Of a stretch of 64,000 nt of DNA, positions 8,316 to 16,359 are shown in pieces; within the stretch, counting starts at the first letter, position 1; every line of letters starts with the position of its first letter. Source of the DNA: HGM13233 sp964478515 (GTDB lineage: Bacteria > Bacillota > Clostridia > Oscillospirales > Ruminococcaceae); the NCBI GenBank assembly GCA_964478515.1, contig CAYZIL010000002.1, forward strand, positions 58,101 to 122,100, given 5' to 3'. A program made the position numbers and the translations under genes. The notes below the pieces were generated by a model. That model was not told the origin of the DNA, searched no databases, and saw only the letters and a program-made list of their open reading frames with translations.

Positions 8316-10493
8316 ATGGATGAGACCAAAAAAAACGAAAACCGCTCTGACAAAGCAACTGCCAAGCGCAAGACACGCGCGCGGCGCGGCGCCGCCGCAC
8401 CCAAAAGCACTCCGCTGTCTTTTGCCGACACTGCCGCGCCCGCCGCGGCTAGCGACGGCGGCGGCAACAGTGAAAAGACGACCGCCGCCGCGCACAGCGG
8501 CGCCTTTAAGCCGCTGCGCGCCAATATAGCCGCAATTTGGCAGCGGCTGCGCAAGTGGTGGGACGGCGTCAATATTCACATAGCCGCATATGTCACTGTT
8601 GCCATTTTTACTATGGAGCTGATTTTGCGGCTGATGACAGTGAAGACTTTTTTCGGCATCGGGCTTTTTTACACGGCGCTTTTTGACGTGGCTATAATTG
8701 CTCTCATCCTTGTCGCCGGTTCACTTTTTAAAAACGAGCGCACCAACCGCTATGTTGTGGCCGCCATTCTGACGCTAATCGGCGTCTATTTCGGAATTCA
8801 GCTGGTATATTTTAATGTTTTTTCGGTGTACTTTACGCTCTATTCGCTCGGCGGCGCCGGTCAGGTGCTGCAATTTTGGCGCGTGGCGCTCGCTGCCATT
8901 CTGAAGTGCCTTATACCGCTGATAATTGTTCTCGGCTTCGGTGTTGGCCTTTTCTTTATAAAAAAACAGGTCTATACGCCCCACGCCGGCAAACTCAGCC
9001 GACTGATATTTATTGTCGCCGCTGTCGGTTTCCACGTGTTGGCTCTGGTTTTGGTAACCACAGACACGCGCGACGCAATTTCCATAAGCTACGTGTACCA
9101 GTACACCTATGTGCCGGAAAGCTCGGTGCAGAATTTCGGCATGCTCACCACCCTTCGGCTCGACCTTAAATATCAGTTCACTGAGGTAAAGCCAGTGCCT
9201 GCCAATAGCGCGGCGTCTTTATACGCCGACCGCACGCCGCAGGAAATAGGCGTCGGTTACAACGTTATAAGTTCCATTGACTTCAGCGCGCTCGCTCAAA
9301 GCGAAACTAACCCTACGATTGCCGACATGCACAACTATTTCAGCACCATCGAGCCGACCAATCAAAACGAATTCACCGGCTATTTTGAGGGCAACAACCT
9401 GATTTTGATAGTGGCCGAGGGATTTTCCGGTTTCATTATTGACGAGGAACTGACGCCGACGCTCTACCGAATGTACAACGAGGGTTTTCAGTTCACCGAC
9501 TTCTACCTACCAATCTGGTTCGTCAGCACGCTGGACGGCGAATATGTCACCTGCAACAGCCTTATTCCCAAAAGCGGTGACTGGAGCTTTGCGACCGCAG
9601 CAAACGATTACATGCCCTTCTGCTTGGGCAACCAGGCGCGCGGCGTCGGCTACCATACCTACGCCTACCACGACCACACCTACACCTACTACAACCGCCA
9701 ATACTCCCACCCGAATATGGGCTACGACTACAAGGGCTACGGCAACGGCCTTGACGTCACCTGGCAGTGGCCGGAAAGCGACGTTGAGATGATGGAAAAA
9801 TCCATTGACGAGTACATTGACCAGCAGCCCTTCCACATCTACTACCTTACGGTCAGCGGACATCTCGAGTACAATTTCGGCGGCAACGCCATGAGCCGCA
9901 AGCACGCCGACGAGGTTGCTGCGCTTCCCTACTCCACCGCCGTAAAGGCCTATATCGCCTGTCAAATGGAGATGGACCAGGCTGTCGGCTACCTTATAGA
10001 GCAGCTTGAGGCCGCCGGCATTGCCGACAACACAACTATAGCCCTTGTCGGCGACCATTACCCGTACGGGCTGACCGACGCCCAGTACGAGGAACTTGCC
10101 GGGCGCGACCTTGAGTCCAACTTTGAATTTTACCACAACAATTTCCTGCTCTGGTCCGGCGGAATGGAAGACCCGATAGTCTGCGACAAGCCCTGTTCCC
10201 ACCTGGACATTCTGCCGACGCTCTCCAACCTGATGGGCTTTGAATACGACAGCCGTCTGCTGATGGGTACCGACATTTTCTCCGACTCCGAGCCACTGGT
10301 CATCTTCAGCAACCGCAGCTTTATTACCGGCCAGGGCCGCTACAACGCCCGTACGGGCGTATTCACGGCTAACGAGGGCTGCACGGTCTCGGCCGATTAT
10401 GTCTCCCAAATGGCACAGGTCGTCAACGACAAGTTCACCTACAGCGCCCGCATAATTGACTACAACTACTACTCCTACGTTTTTGACCAGTAA
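8316..10493 (+). CDS. LTA synthase-family phosphoglycerol transferase, copy 2
   Basis: A 725-residue paralog of the preceding gene with the same plan: a charged, Ala-rich N-terminus (1-80), about five membrane spans, then an extracellular sulfatase-type domain. Predicted catalytic residues are E368 in VAEGFS, T405 in STLDGEY and D580-H581 in GDHYPYG. Long blocks are shared with copy 1 (GGAGQVL, SGDWS, YHDH, HYPYGL). I place the start at 8316, after a CGAGG site, rather than at the in-frame codon 81 bp upstream inside copy 1. The 32-bp gap implies co-transcription. The N-terminal 80 residues have diverged most, suggesting different cytoplasmic partners. Confidence 0.88.
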   Translation: MDETKKNENRSDKATAKRKTRARRGAAAPKSTPLSFADTAAPAAASDGGGNSEKTTAAAHSGAFKPLRANIAAIWQRLRKWWDGVNIHIAAYVTVAIFTMELILRLMTVKTFFGIGLFYTALFDVAIIALILVAGSLFKNERTNRYVVAAILTLIGVYFGIQLVYFNVFSVYFTLYSLGGAGQVLQFWRVALAAILKCLIPLIIVLGFGVGLFFIKKQVYTPHAGKLSRLIFIVAAVGFHVLALVLVTTDTRDAISISYVYQYTYVPESSVQNFGMLTTLRLDLKYQFTEVKPVPANSAASLYADRTPQEIGVGYNVISSIDFSALAQSETNPTIADMHNYFSTIEPTNQNEFTGYFEGNNLILIVAEGFSGFIIDEELTPTLYRMYNEGFQFTDFYLPIWFVSTLDGEYVTCNSLIPKSGDWSFATAANDYMPFCLGNQARGVGYHTYAYHDHTYTYYNRQYSHPNMGYDYKGYGNGLDVTWQWPESDVEMMEKSIDEYIDQQPFHIYYLTVSGHLEYNFGGNAMSRKHADEVAALPYSTAVKAYIACQMEMDQAVGYLIEQLEAAGIADNTTIALVGDHYPYGLTDAQYEELAGRDLESNFEFYHNNFLLWSGGMEDPIVCDKPCSHLDILPTLSNLMGFEYDSRLLMGTDIFSDSEPLVIFSNRSFITGQGRYNARTGVFTANEGCTVSADYVSQMAQVVNDKFTYSARIIDYNYYSYVFDQ

Positions 10494-10535
10494 TACCGCG
10501 CACACAAACACAGCCGCGCCAGGCAGTCACCCGCA

Positions 10536-10690
10536 CCCCGACGCCAAATTAACCCCTTAGCGGCCGGCAATACTCTCTTGAGTCTCCCACGAGCTTCGCG
10601 CCTGCGGCACGAAGCTCGTTTTCGTTACCGGCGCTCGGACATTGAAACGACAAAAAACGCAGGAACGTACCGCGTTTTTCGTAGACAGGC
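10536..10690. repeat. Dispersed intergenic repeat, copy 2
   Basis: Partner of the repeat at 88-245. It sits 43 bp after the second LtaS-like gene. The hairpin core at 10591-10632 (8-bp GAGCTTCG/CGAAGCTC stem followed by GTTTTCGTT) probably serves as that operon's terminator. The arms differ between copies, but pairing is largely kept in both. Confidence 0.6.
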
Positions 10691-10888
10691 TTACGTGAGC
10701 GGGCAGCGCTGATGCGGTCCAGGGCAAAGAAAAACGTCTCGAGGCCAATGATATATCAAGAGAAATTTAATTGCCGCAGCTTACAAAGCCGAGAGGTAAG
10801 TTGAAAAAACAAGCAGCCAAGCGCATAGATAGGGTGTAAGAACTGTAAAAAGGTTTGCCCGCAACAGAAGATTTCGGAAGTGTAGCAA
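10691..10888. other. Intergenic, no gene recognised
   Basis: About 200 bp between the repeat and the surface-protein terminator. It marks the shift from GC-rich to AT-rich sequence. I see no convincing ORF, promoter or structured RNA. Confidence 0.6.
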
Positions 10889-10918
10889 AAAGGCGACTAC
10901 TGTACAGTAGTCGCCTTT
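10889..10918 (-). terminator. Terminator of the surface-protein gene
   Basis: A perfect 30-bp palindrome (arm AAAGGCGACTACTGT) followed on the minus strand by T5 and starting 18 bp after the stop codon. Confidence 0.9.
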
Positions 10919-10935
10919 GTTATAATTATTCAATT

Positions 10936-12576
10936 TTACTTTTGCGATTTTTGTTTGCGCTTTGTAGCAATAATCAAACCTGAAAGCATGAATTCCGAGG
11001 CTAACAACAAGCTTATCCAAAGTGTCACATTGCCGTTATCCCCTGTTCGTGGGGCCGTTCCATTATGGGCATTTACATTAAATGTAGTTGTGTATGACCT
11101 GGCGTAAGTGGTGCCGCCTATGGTTACTACGGCAGTGTGCTTCCCTGCGGACAGAGAGTTAAGGAAGCTTTGGCTGAAACTTATATCAATTGAATGATAA
11201 GAAACCGTGTAATCACTGTTTAGGGTTATTGCCTGTCCGTCAACGGTAACCGATATAACAGGCGCATTGGTTGAATCCATGCCGGTTACTCCGCTGCCGA
11301 TAACCATCATAGTACTTGCCGGAGCTTCTCCGACAGCAAAATTAGCGGGTGCTGTAACATTAAGCATTGTTGTTCCTGTTGTTACTGCTGACGCACTGCT
11401 TGTATAGTTACCGCTTCCTGTAGCAACAACATAAATATATTTTCCTAAGTCCGCTACAACAGGAGTGTAGCTTGAACTCGTTGCGCCAGATATTGCACTG
11501 CCTCCCGCGGTTGAAGCAGTAGTGTTTGTATACCACTGATAGGTTGCGGTTGCTCCCTTGGGCGCAATTGTTGCGGTAAGGGCTTCCCCGAGTGTAGGAG
11601 AATTGCTTGATAGAGTTACACTGCTAATGCCCTGCGCTATTGTTATTGAAAGTGCCTTTGTATCTGATGAGACAGCGTTTGTTGCCTTAATCGTAAAGTT
11701 GCTTGTGCCTGCACTTGTTGGTGTGCCTGAAATCACGCCGGTAGTGGCATTGAGCGAAAGTCCTTGCGGAAGTGAGCCTGAAGCTATGCTCCAAGTAATT
11801 GGTGTCGTCCCGGAGCTCGCAAGAGTTTGGCTGTAAGATACTCCAACTGTACCTCCCGAAAGGGACGTTGTGGTAATTGATGGTGCCGTCTGTGCCGGAA
11901 CAGTTATTTTGACGGTTTTAGCAATTTCGCCCTTGCCATCTGCACCCATTCTGAAAACCAAGCCGGCGTCAGAACTATCAGTACTTAAAGCTACGGCAGT
12001 CAGATTAGCATCCGTATCATTGTAAGTTGCACTTCCTACAACTGTAGCGGCGCTGTTGATAGAAATTTGCGCATTATCGCTTGCCAATTTAATTGCTGCT
12101 GTGGCTCCGGTTACAAAAATTGTTCCGCCGTCTATTGTTAAGCAACGCGCAGAATTAATCAGAAGTCCTATTCCATTGCTTCCGGTACCTTTTGCGTTTA
12201 AAGTACCTGTCCCTGTTATGGTAAGATTTGAACAACCGTCTTCAAACGCAGTGCCGACGCTCGTAATATTATTGGTTCCCAGCAGAGTAAAAGCAACGTC
12301 ATAATTGCTCCAAACCTGGAAACCGTATGCGAGAGAGGATTCAAAGTTAAGTCCGTTTAAAGTAAGGGTATGATTAAATCTGTCTCCACTAAGTCCTGTC
12401 GGCGGGGTTGAAGTAATAGACGTTTCTGTGCCACTACCATCAATCGTCATAATGAACATATAGTTGTTATAATTTACTCTAAGGTAATAATCCTCAGCTG
12501 CTGCAAATGCTAAATTCGGCAATAGGAGTATTACCATTGCGACTGCTAAGATTGCGGAAATTAATTTCTTTTTCAT
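10936..12576 (-). CDS. Cell-surface protein with Ig-like repeats and sortase-type anchor
   Basis: A 546-residue secreted protein. It has a signal peptide (1-26, ending AFA), then a Thr/Asn/Gly-rich region (about 40-225) with short repeated strands typical of a right-handed beta-helix carbohydrate-binding domain. A putative-Ig (He_PIG-type) repeat lies at about 230-320, a second Ig-like segment at about 320-405, and a further beta-rich module to about 505. The C-terminus is a cell-wall sorting signal: APRTGD, a hydrophobic span, then KRKQK. The motif differs from canonical LPXTG, and no sortase is in the window. Base use is much AT-richer than its neighbours, suggesting acquisition. AGGAG lies eight bases before the ATG. 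Confidence 0.85.
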   Translation of the reverse strand: MKKKLISAILAVAMVILLLPNLAFAAAEDYYLRVNYNNYMFIMTIDGSGTETSITSTPPTGLSGDRFNHTLTLNGLNFESSLAYGFQVWSNYDVAFTLLGTNNITSVGTAFEDGCSNLTITGTGTLNAKGTGSNGIGLLINSARCLTIDGGTIFVTGATAAIKLASDNAQISINSAATVVGSATYNDTDANLTAVALSTDSSDAGLVFRMGADGKGEIAKTVKITVPAQTAPSITTTSLSGGTVGVSYSQTLASSGTTPITWSIASGSLPQGLSLNATTGVISGTPTSAGTSNFTIKATNAVSSDTKALSITIAQGISSVTLSSNSPTLGEALTATIAPKGATATYQWYTNTTASTAGGSAISGATSSSYTPVVADLGKYIYVVATGSGNYTSSASAVTTGTTMLNVTAPANFAVGEAPASTMMVIGSGVTGMDSTNAPVISVTVDGQAITLNSDYTVSYHSIDISFSQSFLNSLSAGKHTAVVTIGGTTYARSYTTTFNVNAHNGTAPRTGDNGNVTLWISLLLASEFMLSGLIIATKRKQKSQK

Positions 12577-12645
12577 TATTATGTCTCCTACCGTTTGTAA
12601 AACTGTTAATACTATATAGAATTATACATATAATAACATACGAAA

Positions 12646-12674
12646 GGGGACAAAATGGGGATAAAATGACAAAA
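12646..12674. promoter_or_regulatory. 11-bp tandem direct repeat upstream of the surface-protein gene
   Basis: GGGGACAAAAT is followed immediately by GGGGATAAAAT and then a partial third unit GACAAAA. The 11-bp period puts the units on one DNA face. It lies 70-98 bp upstream of the surface-protein ATG and just after the adjacent response-regulator gene. AT-rich -10-like hexamers (TATTAT, TATAAT) lie between it and the gene. It looks like a binding site for a regulator recognising direct repeats. Confidence 0.5.
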
Positions 12675-12717
12675 AATAGTCATTTTTTCAATTTTAAAAA
12701 AACCTTTTTTGCTTTTC

Positions 12718-13500
12718 TTATCCGTTTGCAAGCTCACCTATAAATGATTCGCCCCATGAATACTGACTCATGAATTCTTCGGGATAATTGATATGGTCTT
12801 ATCGATTTTCACTAATCCAATCATAATAATCACAGCTTATTTTTTCCACATTAACCCCAAGCATTCCCCGTTGCTGAATAAGTATATCGTCTAATCCGTA
12901 TTTTTCAAACTGGATGCGCAGGTCAGCGCGAACCTTTTTGTAATATTCTTTTTTACTTTCTCCTTTGCTGGCGTCCTCCCAGAGAATTGCAATGACCTCT
13001 CCGTTACTGCATAACGCACCGCGTCGGCTTATAAGATAGGCGAGAAGCTCCTTGCTTTTATGATAGTGGAAGCTCATAGATTGCCCGTTTAAATAAACCT
13101 CAAAATTTCCGAAACATTGAACGCGCAACGCTTTGGGGCTGTTTATAGGATACCTCAGGTTATTTAGGGACTCCTGTATCCTTTTTTCCGAAACGGGCTT
13201 TAAGATATATCCGCTGGCATATATTTCAAATGCGCTCAACGCATATTCGCAATGGCCTGTAACAAAAACAATGTTAATATACGGATTAATGGCTTTTAGG
13301 CTTTTTGCCAGTTCAAGACCGTTCATATCGCGCAAATCAATGTCTAAAAATGCTATATCGCATTTTTCTCGTCTTGCAAAGTCAACGGCTTCACTGCCAC
13401 TGCGAAAGCTTTGAATATTGGCATAATTTGTAGCGTTTCTGATTGCATTGCTCAGCATTTCAAGCGCAATTTTCTCGTCATCTACTGCAAGGATATTCAC
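12718..13500 (-). pseudogene. Response regulator (receiver + winged helix) with in-frame premature stop
   Basis: The ORF runs 233 codons to a TAA at 12799-12801. The same frame then continues for 26 codons (including MSQYSWGESF) to a second TAA at 12718. That tail resembles the conserved C-terminal end of Firmicute regulators combining a receiver with a SARP-like winged helix, so the first stop looks like a nonsense mutation. The receiver (1-115) keeps the phosphoacceptor D53 and K101. The DNA-binding region covers about 122-233. The start is GTG, overlapping the stop of the kinase remnant upstream. A truncated product may still fold. Confidence 0.65.
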
Positions 13501-13650
13501 TTTAATTTTCCCTTCGGTATTTTTTTTTGCAGCTGTTGTTCCTATTCCCTTTTGGCTGTGATTTCAAGCTTACCGCCTGCTATCATGTCCGACGTTTTTT
13601 TACGTTATCTATTCCAAATATGGCTGCGCCCGTAATACTGTGTTAAAAAT
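13497..13650 (-). pseudogene. Histidine kinase remnant (3' end of ATPase domain)
   Basis: Three reading frames together spell the end of a GHKL kinase ATPase domain. GIDNV is in one frame, KKTSDMIAGGKLEITAK in the next (break at the A7 run, 13595-13601), then KGIGTTA, then KKIPKGKLK ending in TGA. The consensus is a GL-NV-KRL-GGKLEI-GT-IPKG order. The last TGA overlaps the GTG of the response regulator, the usual kinase-regulator coupling. Nothing kinase-like remains further upstream, so the 5' part has been lost. Confidence 0.55.
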
Positions 13651-13980
13651 TGTATGGTAGAACGGGAACCGTGGAGTCGGTTTCTCTTATATAATAAATA
13701 CTATTTTATTAATTTTACATACTTAAAAATTTCAAATCATAATAATTCAATCGCGGCAATAAGTAACATATTTATGTGACAATTTGAACTCTACTATAAT
13801 TCTCTCGGTTTGTAAACATTTAAGTTAATTTAACTTCCTCTCAGTGGAAAACAAAAAGAGAGGCTTTGTTTTTCAGCACGGAAAATGGAATCTCAGGTTA
13901 CTTATTCACAATCTAAATGCTTTTGCGTTCGTATAATAGCCGCACCCGCGGCAGAAGACTCACCATTAAGGCAAAATAAA
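13651..13980. other. AT-rich intergenic region
   Basis: About 330 bp of very AT-rich sequence between the kinase remnant and the spo0A terminator. No ORF with coding character or family motif was seen in any frame. It is probably residue of the deleted kinase gene or the island border. Confidence 0.5.
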
Positions 13981-14025
13981 GCGCGACCCGTTTTGAGACT
14001 CAGCCTCAAAACGGGTCGCGCTATT
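13981..14025 (-). terminator. spo0A terminator
   Basis: A 17-bp perfect stem (13981-13997 with 14005-14021, arm GCGCGACCCGTTTTGAG) starting 14 bp after the spo0A stop, followed on the minus strand by TTTATTTT. Confidence 0.9.
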
Positions 14026-14034
14026 TATTTGTGT

Positions 14035-14796
14035 TTATGCTTGCTTGCGCAGCTGCAAGCGCAATTTGTCGCTGATCATGGCAATAAACTCGGAATTGGT
14101 CGGCTTGCCGCGCAAATTGTGGATAGTGTAGCCGAAATAGGAGTTCAGCACGTCTACGTCGCCGCGGTCCCAGGCGACTTCAATAGCGTGACGAATAGCG
14201 CGCTCCACTCGCGAGCTGGTGGTCTTGTGCAGCTTAGCTATTGCCGGGTACAGCCGTTTGGTGACGGAATTTATCATCTCGCCGTCCTGCACGGACATCA
14301 TTATGGCGTCGCGCAAATAGTGGTAGCCTTTTATGTGCGCCGGCACGCCGATTTGATGAATTATTTCGGTAATGCGCAGCTCCAGGTCGAGGTCGCTCTT
14401 TTCCCTTGTTTCGGCGCTGCTCACAAGCCCGGTAAACTGAGCTATGCGGTCTGCCAGCGTCGCGACGTCAAATGGCTTGAGTATGTAGTAGGCAGCGCCG
14501 GCCTTAATGACCTCGCGCTCCATTATTGGGTTGTCGAAACCCGACATGACGAAAAACGACGGCGACGGCTGCTGTTCGCCGCGGCACTTGCCGATTACGC
14601 CGATGGCGTCCATGCTCGCCATAAACATGTCAAGCACGACGACATCCGGGCGCTGAGCCGCAATACTTTCCAGCACCTTTTGACCGTCCTTTTCACAATT
14701 GCGAACGTCGAAGCCACGCTCCGAGAGCGTCCGCCGACAAAGCGCGCCGAATTCCTCTGAATTATCGGCAACCAAAACCGATTTACTGTTGCTCAC
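14035..14796 (-). CDS. spo0A: Sporulation master regulator Spo0A
   Basis: A 253-residue response regulator that, when phosphorylated, starts endospore formation. The receiver spans about 5-125 with phosphoacceptor D56 and K107. The C-terminal Spo0A DNA-binding domain (about 145-253) has the signature stretches HQIGVPAHIKGYHYLR and RVERAIRHAIEVAW. An oddity is that the usual D-x-x-M-P-H-x-D-G segment after the phosphosite reads DMFMASMDA, so the conserved proline is missing. The start is GTG with AAGGAG ten bases upstream. It follows spoIVB, the order conserved in nearly all spore formers. Confidence 0.97.
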   Translation of the reverse strand: MSNSKSVLVADNSEEFGALCRRTLSERGFDVRNCEKDGQKVLESIAAQRPDVVVLDMFMASMDAIGVIGKCRGEQQPSPSFFVMSGFDNPIMEREVIKAGAAYYILKPFDVATLADRIAQFTGLVSSAETREKSDLDLELRITEIIHQIGVPAHIKGYHYLRDAIMMSVQDGEMINSVTKRLYPAIAKLHKTTSSRVERAIRHAIEVAWDRGDVDVLNSYFGYTIHNLRGKPTNSEFIAMISDKLRLQLRKQA

Positions 14797-15090
14797 TTTG
14801 ACCGTTTCTCCTTAGCTATTAAAATTTTAACAGCTCTTCCAATACGAGAATGATACCACTTTGCGCTGTCGTTCCGGCAAGAATGTTGTCGCTAACAAAA
14901 AATTAGCATATTGCAAATATAATTTCAAGCTACTTTAATCTCAGTTATTCTTATTTTAAATAATAATTACGTTGCTTCTTGCATGCGGCGCAATTATTTT
15001 GCCGCAGCAGCAACACCGCCGCCGCGGCGGCAAAGCCCCTAACCGTAAATTTACCGACAAAAAACGGTTTTGTCAAAGCAATATACCCGC

Positions 15091-16308
15091 TCAAGCGGCG
15101 CTGTCGCTTTGCCCGGCGTCCAGCACTGCCATTTCCGCCGCCAGCATGTTTTCGATAAATATTCCGTACCCGCGGGTGGGTTCGTTGACAAAGACATGGG
15201 TGAGCGCCCCGACCAAAAAGCCGTCCTGTATTATTGGGCTGCCGCTCATGCCCTGCACAATGCCGCCGGTGGCGGCAATAAGCTCGGCGTCGGTGACGCG
15301 AATCACCATGTTTTGGGTGGCGTCGCTGTCGCTCAGGCGCACTTTTTCAATAATTATATCATATAATTGCGGCTCGCTGCCGCTGAGCGTGAGCAAAATT
15401 TGCGCGTCGCCCTCACGTATTTCCTGGCGAAACGCTATTGGCAGCGACTGCGCTTGCCAGCTTTCGCGCAGCCGGGCAAATATTCCCGCCTCGCCGTTAT
15501 AGACAAGCTCGGCAATTATCTCGTCTGAAAACACTCCCTTCAATTCCCCGGGGGTGCCGCGCACGCCGCGCACTACGCTGATTATCTCTACCTTGACAAG
15601 CTCGCCGCTGCCCAGGGGCATTATGACGCCGGTGTCGGTGTCGGCAATCGCGTGGCCCAGTCCCGCCGCTATTCCGTTTTCGGCGTCGATATATGTCAAC
15701 GTACCTATGCCGGCGGCGCTGTCGCGCACCCACATGCCGGCGCGGTAGCCGCTGCCGTCGGCCGCGGCTGCCGGTATTACACTCGCCGTACCGGTAAGGG
15801 CGCCGCGCGTGTATTCCACTACTATTGGTTCGCCGCCGCTGGCCGCGACGATTTCGGCAATGTCCTCGTTGCCGAGCACCGCGCGCGAGTTTATGCTCAC
15901 AATGACGTCGCCGAGCTCCAAACCGGCCTGGCGCGCCGGACAAACGGCGCCGCTGCCGATGGCTACGTCCGAAAAGCCCACTATGAGCACACCCTCGGTA
16001 AACATTTTCGCTCCAAATGGTATTCCGCCGGGAATAAGCTGCGTGCGCGGCGCAACGACTACCGTCACCTCTTTTACCGGCACAATGCCGAACAGCTTAA
16101 AATACGAGCGGAAGCTCTGCGCCCCGTCGGCACTTACCGACATAGTCTCACCGACAGCGCCGGCGCTGAGCAGTCCGTCGCGCCAAATAAAACTGCTGCC
16201 CTGAGCGACGTAGACCGTCTGCGGCAACTCGTTGAGCGCCCAAGCAGCTGTCACTGCCGCCGCTGCCAGCAGTACAGTGAGTGCGGCAAGGCACAATTTT
16301 CTTTTCAA
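15091..16308 (-). CDS. spoIVB: SpoIVB serine peptidase (family S55)
   Basis: Forespore-secreted protease that triggers cleavage of pro-sigma-K by SpoIVFB. The 405 residues comprise an N-terminal membrane/signal segment (about 5-25), a PDZ domain (about 105-175) and the S55 peptidase domain (about 190-395). The predicted catalytic pair is H219 in GLGHAI and S357 in MSGSPI. The start codon is TTG, preceded by GGGAGTGA. It lies upstream of spo0A with a 294-bp gap and 51 bp downstream of the ATPase gene. Confidence 0.95.
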   Translation of the reverse strand: MKRKLCLAALTVLLAAAAVTAAWALNELPQTVYVAQGSSFIWRDGLLSAGAVGETMSVSADGAQSFRSYFKLFGIVPVKEVTVVVAPRTQLIPGGIPFGAKMFTEGVLIVGFSDVAIGSGAVCPARQAGLELGDVIVSINSRAVLGNEDIAEIVAASGGEPIVVEYTRGALTGTASVIPAAAADGSGYRAGMWVRDSAAGIGTLTYIDAENGIAAGLGHAIADTDTGVIMPLGSGELVKVEIISVVRGVRGTPGELKGVFSDEIIAELVYNGEAGIFARLRESWQAQSLPIAFRQEIREGDAQILLTLSGSEPQLYDIIIEKVRLSDSDATQNMVIRVTDAELIAATGGIVQGMSGSPIIQDGFLVGALTHVFVNEPTRGYGIFIENMLAAEMAVLDAGQSDSAA

Positions 16309-16359
16309 TAGCTCACTCCCAATAATAATCTTTGTCTATTGTATGCGCCGCACGGCAAA

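Noticed and set aside
14797..15090. spo0A promoter region
   Set aside because: AT-rich with several partial -35/-10 matches, but none had both hexamers and good spacing, and no sigma-H consensus (AGGA-N-GAAT) was found.
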